From the NCBI GenBank assembly GCA_947044365.1, contig OX345636.1:41444537-41508536 (forward strand): DNA of 64,000 nucleotides, in the 5' to 3' direction. The translations under genes were made by a program, and so were the position numbers. Within the stretch, counting starts at the first letter, position 1, and each line of letters starts with the position of its first letter. The notes beneath the pieces were generated by a model that saw only the letters and a list, made by a program, of their open reading frames with translations, was not told the origin of the DNA and searched no databases. The stretch comes from Petrosia ficiformis (Eukaryota > Porifera > Demospongiae > Haplosclerida > Petrosiidae). This document shows positions 1 through 12,400 of this stretch, piece by piece.

Positions 1-18
1 TACATGTATACATGATGT

Positions 19-275
19 AGAGCTGTTGTATGAGATTAGTATATCTCAATACCTGTACCGCTAACTTATATAATTATAAATCATACATGTATATTTACAT
101 GTATCAGTATTAGTATTAGTATGAAGAGCTGTTATATGAGATTAGTATATCTCAATACCTCTAATTTATATAATTATAAATCATACATGTATATTTACAT
201 GTATCATTATTAGTATTAGTATGAAGAGCTGTTATATGAGATTAGTATATCTCAGTACCTCTAATTTATATAATT
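19..275. repeat. Tandem repeat, 100-106 bp unit, about 2.5 copies
   Basis: The block beginning AGAGCTGTT..TATGAGATTAG recurs at about 19, 125 and 225, each followed by TATATCTCA..TACC and an AT-rich filler with ACATGTA. It lies in the SRCR gene intron after the last visible exon. Confidence 0.8.
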
Positions 276-316
276 ATGTACAGTCATGTCATAATTATTT
301 GTAATTCTAATCTTAC

Positions 317-3300
317 TTTGTGGGCATGTGTTAGATATATCATCACAACAGTCATTGAATGTGTGACATACAGCATCACAGTAACAACCACCAGCATTGC
401 AGGAGAAAAAACAGCATCCTGAGTTCCCATCAGCTTCACAGGCACCAACGTCACCAGAACACCGCACACCAGCCAACTGATCAACAGTACATGTTGGTTC
501 TTCACTGTAGTCACATCCCACCCAGCTGTCTTCAGAGCCTGAACACTGTACACTAGTCAGTCCAATTAATGAACCTGTTCCATTTCCAAAAAATGACTTA
601 CCATATGCATGAGCATCTGTAGAGAATAATAGACTTTACTGAAAAGTCTGAAATGCATAGTTTGTGATAATCTAGTGATTAATTGTGATTACAATCAGTG
701 ATGCACTGATATTTGGTATCAGTTGTTATATTAGTCATTATTTTTAGTATAGGTATCAGTCATTATATTAGCCATTATTGTTAGTATAGGTATCAGTCAT
801 TATATTAGTCATTATTTTTAGTATAGGTATCAGTCATTATATAAGCCATTATGTTTAGTAGTTACGTAGTTTGAATGATGTGACCATTATTGTAAAAAAT
901 TTACTAATAATGTCATAATTATTAAAAGCTGTTTTGATATTCGTAATTATGCTCATATCCATTGAAAGAGTTATATATAATATTATATATATATTATATA
1001 TTACATATATATATATATATATACATTATTGCTTTCCACGGGGTTTAATGTATATATATATATAATTATGTTTGTGTCACTTGCGCGACTATGCGTTGTA
1101 TACGTAGTTAAGGAAGTTGCGTCTTCCCGGGGGCTCGGTCAATTAATGGGTGTGGCGCGTAAAAGAACGCGCGTTCGAGGCTCTTCGAGCTACAGACAAG
1201 CCAGGAAGATTCAGAAACTGCTAATAACTGTTGTATATAGCAGAGAAACAGTATAAATATTATGCAAGAATCTTTAACAAGTAAGTATAATAAGTTGTTA
1301 AGTTTCAGATATGAGGAAGTCATCATTTAGAACCTTGTAGGAGTACTTCAGTCAGTTCATCAAAGATCTGTGTACTTAGACTGCAATCACGGTTACACTT
1401 ACTTCTTCAGGCCCCAGCTTTCGAGAACACAGAAAGGTAGAGATACTAGTGCCATCAGCAATGCTTAATACATAGTCATCACAAAGCAAATATAGGGATG
1501 TTTTTTTCTCTATATACACTTGTTTTTACTTCTCTCAAGAAACCTCTCCTTAGGTGAAAATTAATTCTGGCCAAATAAGGAAGTGGTTGTCTGGTTGTCA
1601 TAGCTCAGAGGTCAGAACATTGATAGCTAAGTTTGCAGTTCTGGGTTCAATGTCCAAGGCTGTTAATGTATTATTGTGTTGAATTAAATTTAACTAACAC
1701 TATATTACAAGTTTACTACAATTATACATGATTACATCAAACAAAAAACACTTGCAATAAGCAGGTTTCGTAATTAATACATGCCACAGTGCTAAGTACA
1801 TAGTCCACCAAACCATAGGGCCAGTTACCTCTGGCAGAGTCTTATGTTAACCTTCCATGATAAAGGTAAATGGCCATTATTCAGTAGACCATGACCTTGT
1901 TGCTGTGGCATATATACAATTATTAATTATGGAACCTAAACTTTTTGCATGTGGCTAAATGGAGAACAGTTAACCTGTCAATATGACAGTAATAATGAAT
2001 AGTATGTTAACCCAAAATCAAGTACCAGAAAATTTCATCACTGCACAAAAATGGAATATACTTACTATTACACTGGAAACATTTCTAAATTCACTTTGAG
2101 CAGGTATTCACATTATCAGGGTAATTACATGTACTGTTTTGTGGGTTAGATTACTGTTTCTCAGCCCTTCACCTATTCATAACTCACTCAATGTTGAATA
2201 TCCAAGTTGTCTACACACTACTTGAGCATCATTAGTGCTCCAACCATCATCACATATGACTTGATATTGTCCATTAATACATACTTTAACAGTTCCTTCA
2301 TAGTCATCAGCTCCATTAGTTAGTATGATGTCTCCAACTTCACATCCAGGACTACAGCGAACACCAGCATCACGATGATGACCACAACAGAAATTATCAT
2401 CAAATGAACAGTCTGCTAATTCATCACCTGAGCTACACTGGTAATTACTGGCAACTACAGGATTGTCACCTTGACCAAAATAACCACTTCCGTACACTAT
2501 GACATCTGTATTGTGTTAAAATAAATTAATTTAAAGGATATGTAGCTTTCATGAGATATGTGTGACTGTGAGGTCAATTGGTAAGCCACACACACACACA
2601 CACATATAATTATTTAGAGGAAGCACACTTAGATCCTAATGGTTGACCCAAGAAACTTTGAATTTCTCTAATTAGCAGAGGTAGTTAATACTCACCACAC
2701 ATTAGAAATGCTGCAGGTATGGGTATTTTTCACGGGGAATTTATTTTCGCTTAAATTTCACAATTGATTAAAGAACACATAATAACATTCAGCAGAAATT
2801 TATTTACGCTTTCTTCAGTCAACTGCGATCACGTGCGTACGTATTTCACACATTAAAATTTCACTCCATGGTGTGAAATTTTAATGTGTGAAGTACATAC
2901 ATGTACAATAGTTTCTCTTACCACAAATTATAATTATTGTTATAATGTCAGACAAACAGTCTAAAATAGAACAATGAGTCATTGTGATATTGTACATGTG
3001 TACCCAGTTGATTATCAATCATTGTAATTACATGCCATAATTTTAATAAAAAAGCCTTTAATTAATACCAGTATTATCCAGTTTAAAACATAAGGCCCAA
3101 GGCATGTAGCACCCAAGAGCCGAATGCTTTAAACTGGATATTAATTATATCAAGCATGAAGGATATAAATAATTTGTGTCGTTCGGTCACTATTTGAGAT
3201 CATAACCATAACAACTTAAAATTCATTAAACAAACCACTGTGATATAACTAAAACTGCCGTGCTTTATCTAACTTTAGCGGTTTCTTTGATATGCGTCAT

Positions 3301-3498
3301 CATAATAACACAATACATTTATTATAAACAACATACTATCTGTCGGTAGTCCTAGTTGCCTGCATGTTGCTGTAGCATCTTCTATATCCCAACTTTGATC
3401 ACAAACAGTTCCCCATTTGCCATTAACACAAACTTCCACTCGCCCTTCAAAATTATCAGCTCCATCAATCAGTCTCACATTTCCATTAACACATGTAC
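317..3498 (-). CDS. SRCR gene, module 4: SRCR 8, SRCR 9, SMB 5
   Basis: Exon 13 (3337-3498): [17 protein letters not shown] to RQLGLPTDS, the closest match to the family consensus (WGTVCDQSW). Exon 14 (2188-2505): [10 protein letters not shown] to GVRC, then [11 protein letters not shown] to RQLGYSTL. Exon 15 (317-616): [13 protein letters not shown] to GVRC, then SMB 5 ([10 protein letters not shown] to ISNTC), with a donor GTAAGA at 311-316. The gene therefore continues to the left of the window, probably with a further module or the C-terminal anchor. Confidence 0.85.
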
Positions 3499-6400
3499 CT
3501 ATTAATTAGAATGTAAAGTAGTGAACAATTAAAAATCACTAAACAGTAACAGTACAAATGTAGTTACATGTATAATGTGTACACTATTGTTGATTTATAA
3601 ATGTACACTCACAGCACTTCACAGTCTTAGTACAGTATAGTATAATACAGCACAGTACAGCACAGTACAGTACAGTACAGTACAGTACAGTACAGTACAG
3701 TACAGTATAGTACAGTACAGTACAGTACAGTACAGTACAGTACAATACAGCACAGTACAGTACAGTACAGTACGGTATGGTACAGTACAGTCAGTACAGT
3801 ACAGAACAGTAGAGTACAGTCACAGTACAGTACAGTACAGTACAGTACAATACAGTACAGTACAGTACAGTACAATACAGCACAGTACAGTACAGTACAG
3901 TACGGTATGGTACAGTACAGTCAGTACAGTACAGAACAGTAGAGTACAGTCACAGTACAGTACAGTACAGTACAGTACAATACAGTACAGTACAGTACAG
4001 TACAATACAGTACAATACAGTACAGTACAGTACAATACAGTACAGTACAGTACAGTACAATACAGTACAGTACAGTACAATACAGTACAGTACAGTATGG
4101 TATGGTACAGTACAGTACAGTACAGAACAGTAGAGTACAGTCACAGTACAGTACAGGCACAGTACGATATAGTACAGAACAGTACAGTATGGTATGGTAC
4201 AGTACAGTACAGTACTGTATGGTAAAGTACAGTACAGTATGGTATGGTACAGTAGAGTACAGTACAGTACTACATACAGTAAGGTACAGTTATAAAGTTG
4301 TATATAATGCATATACATACTGTACATACATATACATGTACATACTATCCATCTTACATATATGCACACATACATATACACTCACAAATACATGTACATG
4401 TACATACTCACAAATACATGCAACATTCATGCATGTACAATATAATCACTAGAGACATTACATGTATCATGCAATGTACAAACATCCATACACATACATG
4501 TAGTATATATAAAACACATGTGTGGGTGCAAGCACACACATACACACACACACACAAATACTCATGCACACATGCACACACACATAAAATGCACATAGAA
4601 ACTCACTTGAAAGAGGGCAGATATTATCAACGTTGGCGCAACAGTCTCCAAACCCATGACATGCCTGATCACAGTAGCATCCACCTTGATTGCATGAAAA
4701 CTGACAACATCCTGTAAACCCAGCATCTTCACAAGGCGATTTTTCAAAACATGTCACTCCAGCTAAGCGTTGTGCACCACAGGATGGGCTCACATTAGTA
4801 CTACTACTACATTCAGTAATGTTTGTTTCAAGTCCTGTACAAGTTACGTTATCAAATTGGATTGAGGCAACTTCTTGTCCAAAGTAAGAGGCACCATATG
4901 CTTCCGCACCTGATAGATAAAGAGAAGAGGATAAATGGACAGATAGATAATTAACATACTTATTTAACAAAAAAATGATGTATCATTTGTATTTTGTATA
5001 TGAACACAACTAAACTAAGGTCATTCACATTCACCATGATCTCAGAAAAATGTTCATAACTTTAATTTGGAGTGACTAACAATCTTTTTACCTCCACCAT
5101 TTTCATATAATTATCCTTCCCATTCTTTTTTGTGTATGTCAAATCTCAATCTATTGCTTCATTATTGAGTTACAATATAATCATGTATTAACCTTATGAC
5201 ATTAAACTATACACTATATTACATATAAAGTGGCGATTAAAGTCATCATATCCCAATTTTGAAGACATCATGAATGTGAACAGACTTTAGGTATTTAGAT
5301 TATCAATAATAATTATTACTCCAAGTTTAATGCTAGTCAAGGTTTCATACAACATTTTTTGTTGGAGAAAACATCAATCATGCAAAGCACCACAGCTCCT
5401 GGGGGGGGGGGGGGGGGGGGGTCTGGGGATATGCTTTTCCAGGAAATGTTTTAACTGTGTGCTCTTGAGGTTGTTTCTGATGGCTTCTGGGATCCCAGAG
5501 GGCTTGTAGTTTAAGATGTTGCTGCATGTTGAAATCTACTGAGAGAATATTCAAGTTAGGAGGGATATCCACCCCCTTCCCCCACTGTATGAAACTTGCA
5601 TGTGTATGTGTATGCATAGTTTGTACATGTCAGTCAGTCAGTCAGTTAGTCAGTGTTATACTAACCTACATGTACTATGAATTGATACATAGTTCAGATA
5701 TTGCCCACTCCAAACATTTAATGCTAGCTTTTTGGTATGCTATACTAGGCACTAGTTACTCCACATGAATGGCCAATTACACATAATGGCCGAATAATGA
5801 ACATTTAAAGATATAGGTTGACAAAAATTACTATTTTCTGAATCAGACCATTCTCATCTACATTCATAACAATTATTACTCACGGTTAGTAGAATATCCA
5901 AGTTGACCACACACCACTTTAGCATTCTGCTCACACCAATTAGTGTCACAGAAAGCACTCCATGCTCCATTACTACAAACCTCAACATGGCCAGACAATT
6001 CATCTCCTACTAGTCGTACAGACCCTTCCCCATCACAATATTCAGGACATATAACTCCAGCACTCTGATGCTTGCTGCATTGAGAATTTGAATCAAAAGT
6101 ACAGTCACTAAGACTCGTTTCTGATCCTGTACAGCCATACCCTCCATTTACAATAGGACCACCATCTTGACCAAAATAAGCACCAGCAATTGCAATAGCA
6201 CCTAAAAATTGGAGGAATCATAAATGATTATTTAGTTATGTATGTAGATATGTACGTATGTATATATAATGTATGTATGTATGTATGTGTGTATGTATGT
6301 ACGTATGTATGTATAATAAGGTATGTATGTACATGTAGTTATGTATGTATAATGTATGTATGTATGTGTGTTTGTATGTATGTATGTATGTTGTCCCCTT

Positions 6401-9400
6401 TCCTGACTACCTTCTCATGGTGGGGATGTTGCGTGCTTTTACGACTATGTGAGCAATGCCAAATAGGGGCATCCATGTTGGTAAGGTCACATGAGAGAAG
6501 CCAGACTAGAGGTCAGGAGAAACACTCGGCACTCAGACTTAGAGGGACGGTAAAATGCCAGGAATCATGCCCTGCCCCCATCCACTGTACTGGGTGTCAA
6601 GGCTCCAGTGGGTCTCGCAAACCTACTGTACCTTAAGTTTATTGTCAGGAAAAAGTCAACTAGGAAATTAAAAAGGGTGTTGAGGTTCAGGAATGGCCCA
6701 TTCCATGACGTTGCACAGGTAAAGCCTGACGGACCCTGTGCAGCAGATGTGAGTCATTCTCGGCCTCTTGGTACTAAGAGGAAGAAGAAGAAAAAGAATC
6801 TGGTTGTTACTACATTGAATGTACATATGTTGTTAGATCAAAATAGCTCAAAATCAAAAAGACCCTAAAGAAGATCAGCTTTGGTTGCTAAGAAGTTAAG
6901 AAAATACAACATTGACATTGCTGCAATCAGTGAGGTGAGATGGGCAGAAGAAGGATGTTTATATGAGGAAGGTGTAAGCTATACCTTTTATTGGAAAGGG
7001 ATTTCTAACACAGCACCGTTTACTATGTCTAGGTATAATTCACTTGACAGGGAAACTAATGTACGTTTGCAGAACGCTGCAAAGTCCTTTGGCGCTTTGA
7101 ATGACCGGGTTTGGAAAGAAAGGGATATTGGATTAAACACCAAACTGGCAGTGTATAGAGCAATAGTACTACTTACCTTGCTGTATGGTAGCCAATCTGG
7201 GGTCACATATCGGAGGCATATAAGTAAACTTGGTGCTTTTCACCTCATTTGTCTTAGGCGTATAGCAGGAATTCAATGGCAGGAAGGTATACCCAACACG
7301 GAGGTCCTTAAAATAACTAAGAGTAATAGTATTAGGGGATTATTATCTGCAAATCATCTAAAATGGCTGGGTCTCCTCTCATGAATGGGAGACGTTAGGA
7401 TACCAAAGCAAATTCTCTTTGTGGAACTCACTGTGGGTAAAAGACCACAAAAGAAGCCAAAAAAGAGATGGAAGGATTGTGTCAGAGAGGATATGAAGTA
7501 GTTTGGAGTTGATGAGAGTACTGTGGATAGTTTAGATAGGCAATTGTGGCGATTGTTGGTATCAGAAGGTTTGATGTACATGTACTTTGAGGAAAACAAC
7601 ACACGAAATGAGGAAAGCAAGAGAAGGAATCGCAAAAGCAAGATCTCCAGTGATGAAGCGAGCTCACAGCCATTCGCTACTGAAGTTACAGCCTCTAAGT
7701 GCTCTCACCATGGTTGTGGCAGGGTTTTTGAAGGTCGTAATCATGCCTCTTCGCTAGGGTTTTTGAAGGTCGTAATCATGCCTCTTCGCTAAAGAGACAT
7801 ATAACAATAATGCATAGTCATATGGCCTGGAGAGATACTACATGTGACAGATGTCAGAGATTCTTCAGTAAAAGTGGTTTTATGAGACATGTATGTAAAA
7901 GGTTGAACTAGTTGACGCCCATCGTCTACCAGACGGGGAATCAAATCATGTATGTATGTATGTATGTACACGATGAAGTTTCAAATCAGAATGGGAAAAA
8001 AACACAGGTTACACAACTCTCATTTTTCATTTTTCCATTGCCTCAGGTGTCTTTCTTTCTTTCTTTCTTTCTTTCTACATCTCTGATAACATGATGTATG
8101 TATGTGTGTATGTATGTACGTATGTACACATGTATGTATATACATGTATAAGGTATGTATGTACTTATGTATGTTTAATGTATGTATGTATGTATGTATG
8201 TATGTATGTATAATGTATGTTTGTATGTATGTATGTATGTATGAATGTATGTATATATAAGGTATGTATGTACTTATGTATATATAATGTATGTTTGTAC
8301 TGTATGTATGTATGTATGTATGTATGTATGTATGTATGTAGGTATGTATGTATGTATGTATGTATGTATGTATGTATGTATGTATGTATGTATGTATGTA
8401 TGTATGTACTTATGTATGTATAATGTATGTATGTACGTAAGAAAACCTAAAATCTGGTTATGTTATATGTATATGCATGACTTTTTCCATGTACATGTAC
8501 ATATATATTTGCATGTGTGTAGTACGTATGTGCAGACTTAATGTGTGTACATATGTATGGATGCATGCATACCATTGGAAGAAAATCCAGACTGTGTGCA
8601 CACAACCTTGGCATCATTTATATCCCAGTCTTCATCACACACACTTGTCCAACTCCCACCAACACAGATTTCTACCAGACCTTGGTTAGTATTGCTACCA
8701 CCAGAAATTCTGACATCATTTTCAGTACATTGTATTCCTGAAATAATTACAATTATAAAACTGATAATGTGTGTGTGTTTGTGTATGTGTGTGTGTGTGT
8801 GTAGGTGTGTGTGTGTGTCTGTGTATGTGTGTGTCTGTGTGTGTCTGTGTGTGTGTCCATGTGATTATTTTGTGTGTGTGTACCTCCTCCTTGTGGACAT
8901 GTAACATCAATATCATCATAACAACAATCTCCAAAACTATGACATGCTGAATCACAATAGCAGCCACCAATATTACATCCAGTAATACAACAATCTGTAA
9001 ATCCAGCGCCTTGACAAGTACCAAGTGGACTAGTGCAGTCAACACCAACATCACTGGAATGATCACAAGTGTGATCAGTGCTGTTTGTACATTCGTAAAT
9101 ATAATTCTCACTTCCATCACAAGTAATATCAGAGGCTGCAATATTACCAACTCCTTCACCGAAATAGGCAAGACCATAAGCATGAACACCTTTGTAAGGA
9201 GAGAATGCAATAACACTATCATCATGATGAATTTATAAATTTAGAAACACTTGAAAATGACATCAGAGCATCTAAAATTCAAATCTTTTCTGAGAATGCA
9301 TTGCTCCCCTTCCCTTTCCCCTCATCCATACACCTTACATCACCTCTCCCTTTCCCCTATCCTTACACCTTACATCACCTCTCCCTTTCCCCTCATCCTT

Positions 9401-12400
9401 ACACCTTACATCACCTCTCCCTTTACCCTCATCCTCACACCTTACATCATCTCTCCCTTTCCCCTCATCCTTACACCTTACATCACCTCTCCCTTTCCCC
9501 TCATCCTCGCACCTTACATATCACCTCTCCCTTTCCCCTCATCCTCACATCTTACATCACCCCTCCCCTTCCCCTACTCAAAACCATCACCAACATTCCA
9601 CTTTTCCTGCTCTTGATCATGTATGGTTGAAATAAAGTCATTTAAATAACTTACTTAGTGTGGAATAACCAAGTTGTCTACAAACAACGGTAGCATCCTC
9701 CAAACTCCAAGAATCTTGACAAATACTGCTCCATACTCCATTCTGACAACTTTCTACACGACCGTCATAAGCGTCATCGCCTCCAACAAGCCTCAGGGAT
9801 CCTGCAATGTCACATGACTCGGGACACCTAACACCCGCCTCGTTGTGATGACCACAGCTTGCTGATGAGTAGGTACAGGTTGTTAGTTGTTCCTCATTTC
9901 CTAGACAAGCGAAATTTCCTGCAACCAGTTGGAGATTGCTAGCTTCAAAATAAGAGTCTACAACAGCAGTAGCACCTGAGAAATAGATTAAAATAATGAT
10001 TTTCCATTAAAATGTTTAATGAATAATCACCATAAAACCTAGTTTGGACAAATTTGCATTTTTCTCTTGAGGAAAGACAACTTTTCAATGAAAATCCATC
10101 AGTCACCCAATCAATGACGACCAATAAATCATTCTTTGCAAATGATGAAACTTTTCCGAGCTTTCATTGACTGCAGGACATTTCAAAACAGGTTTTGGTT
10201 TTTGATATCTTTCTGCCACTGTTACTTTCTTATTGTAAGGCATTATTATTTGTTGCTGAGCTAATAATTATCAAAATGCACCACTTTGAATTATACTGTT
10301 GCCTCACAACTTTCCATTAGTAAGTCATTCATACAATGCATCTTTAGTAGGCATAAATGCAAATCTAGCCATAAAGCTTCACATACTTCGATCATCTTCA
10401 ATCAGTAAATCATTTTACTAAATTGTATGAATCTCAGTGTTTTAGTTAACTTTGACAAAGTAATGTAATTGGGTACTACTGGTTCTTTTACTAAATCTAT
10501 ACATGTACATGTACATCTGGGCTGCCTTGGTAGCTCAGTTGGTGGAGCATCTGTCTGGAGTACAGAGTGTCGTGGGTTCGACTCCCACATGAGGCAACTC
10601 TCATTTTAATTTTTCCATTGTGAATGTAAATGACCTTTAGTGTAAGTTCAAAGATGAGTTCTCATGATAAGAATACCATTTACATGTTAACTAACATATG
10701 CATGTGACAATCACATGACAATATAATTGTAACAATGATTACTTACCATCAGTCTCGTAACCTAGTTGACGACACACCACTGTAGCTTCTTTATCATCCC
10801 AGTTGTCATCACACAATGCACCAAATTTTCCATTAATACATACTTCTACTCTGCCTTCATAATCTGAGTAAGTGCTATTTAGTCTGAGATCACCTTCTGT
10901 ACACTCATCAGAATCTGTTTGAGAGGTAAACATTACTATGAAAATAGAACCGGCCATACGTGGCTATAACCTGAGGCCTGTAGGGCCAAGGAATATACAT
11001 GTATTCACATAAACCTTTGAACACCAGCAGGTGGTATATCTGGCATATGTACCAACTAAACATGGTTTATATAACATTACAATTTGAAATTTTGACGAGA
11101 TGAATATGCAAAATATACACCTAACCACATCAAGCGGTTGTCATGGTAGCATAGCATATTATACCTGGTATAATTATATTATTTTAAAATATATATATAT
11201 ATATATTATTCTATACATATAATGTACATATATATCATATACGTATACACATACATACTGTCCTCATAACACAGATAATATTATGGATAATTGCATATGT
11301 ACATGTTTAAAGAATGCATTTTATACATGTACATTGTATATACATAATTATACTAATTATATTGATGAGTATAAACAGATTTCACAAAATCACCTGGACA
11401 AGTAAGATCAATATCGTCATAGCAACAATCTCCAAAGAAATGACAAGATGAATCACAATAGCAGCTACCAGTATTACAACCAAAGATACAGCAACCTGTG
11501 TGTCCATTACTTTCACATGTTCCTTTTGTTTGGCAGAGAATACCAGCAACATTGTCAGTATCTCCAGCATCTGTAGTATTATATCCACACTGAGATAATT
11601 GAGCTTCATTTCCAAGGCAATTGAAATTAGTAACAGTTGGCGCTTTTTTCGGTGTTCCATATGTGTTGCCTCCATAAGCATGATACACTTTGGAGAAAAA
11701 AAATACAAGAATGTTTAACTATATAATATCGAAATAATACAACAGTTTGTTTCAAACCACATGTCAAAAGGGGGTTGAAAATACATGTATAGTTTAAAGT
11801 CTGTTCACATTCACGATGTCCTCAAAACTAGGATGTAATGACTTTATATGTACTACAGTGTATAGTTTAATGTCATAAGGTTAATAATACATGATTGTAC
11901 TGTAACTCAATAATGAAACAATGGATTGAGATTTGACATACACAAAAAAGAACGGGAAGGATAATTATATGAAAATGGTGCATGTAAAAAGATAGTTGGT
12001 CATTTCAAACTAAAGTTATGAGCATTTTTCTGAGGACAAGGTGAACGTGAATGACCTTTAGTTTGAAGTAAATTACTTAAAAAGTAAAACAATTTTGTAG
12101 ATAAAATCCTATTTAGTTTATCATATCTGTATTATAATACCACTTACTATGCAAATATCAATGCCAAATTTGGTATTATGTTTCAGGGGGCTGGCATTGA
12201 CCAAATTCGCCAAACCATAGGGTTTTACGTAGTTAGGGGGTTCCATTCTGAATCAAATTACATGAGACCCTATGGTTTGGTGAATACAAATCACTATACT
12301 ATTAAAATAAAACACTACTCTAATTATGAAATTACTAATGTAATAATATAAAACAATATATCCTTTTTAAAAAAAACAAAAAACTACAGTATTCCTTGAC

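Noticed and set aside
1029..1256. 75-codon frame in repeat R1 as a gene
   Set aside because: Not conserved as a frame in the other R1 copies; could be revisited if a consensus shows coding potential.
3627..4452. Leu-Tyr-Cys-Thr-Val and Val-Gln-Tyr-Ser frames
   Set aside because: Product of the TACAG repeat on either strand.
6988..7206. Antisense open frame within the LINE
   Set aside because: Shadow of the reverse transcriptase coding frame.
9251..9630. Pro/Ser/Leu/His-rich open frames of 109-121 codons
   Set aside because: 36-bp C/T-rich minisatellite in an intron; open in two frames for reasons of composition.
10518..10592. Functional tRNA-Ser(GGA) gene
   Set aside because: It folds as a tRNA but has a 5-nt variable loop where Ser tRNA needs a long arm, and it has a SINE tail and sister copies.
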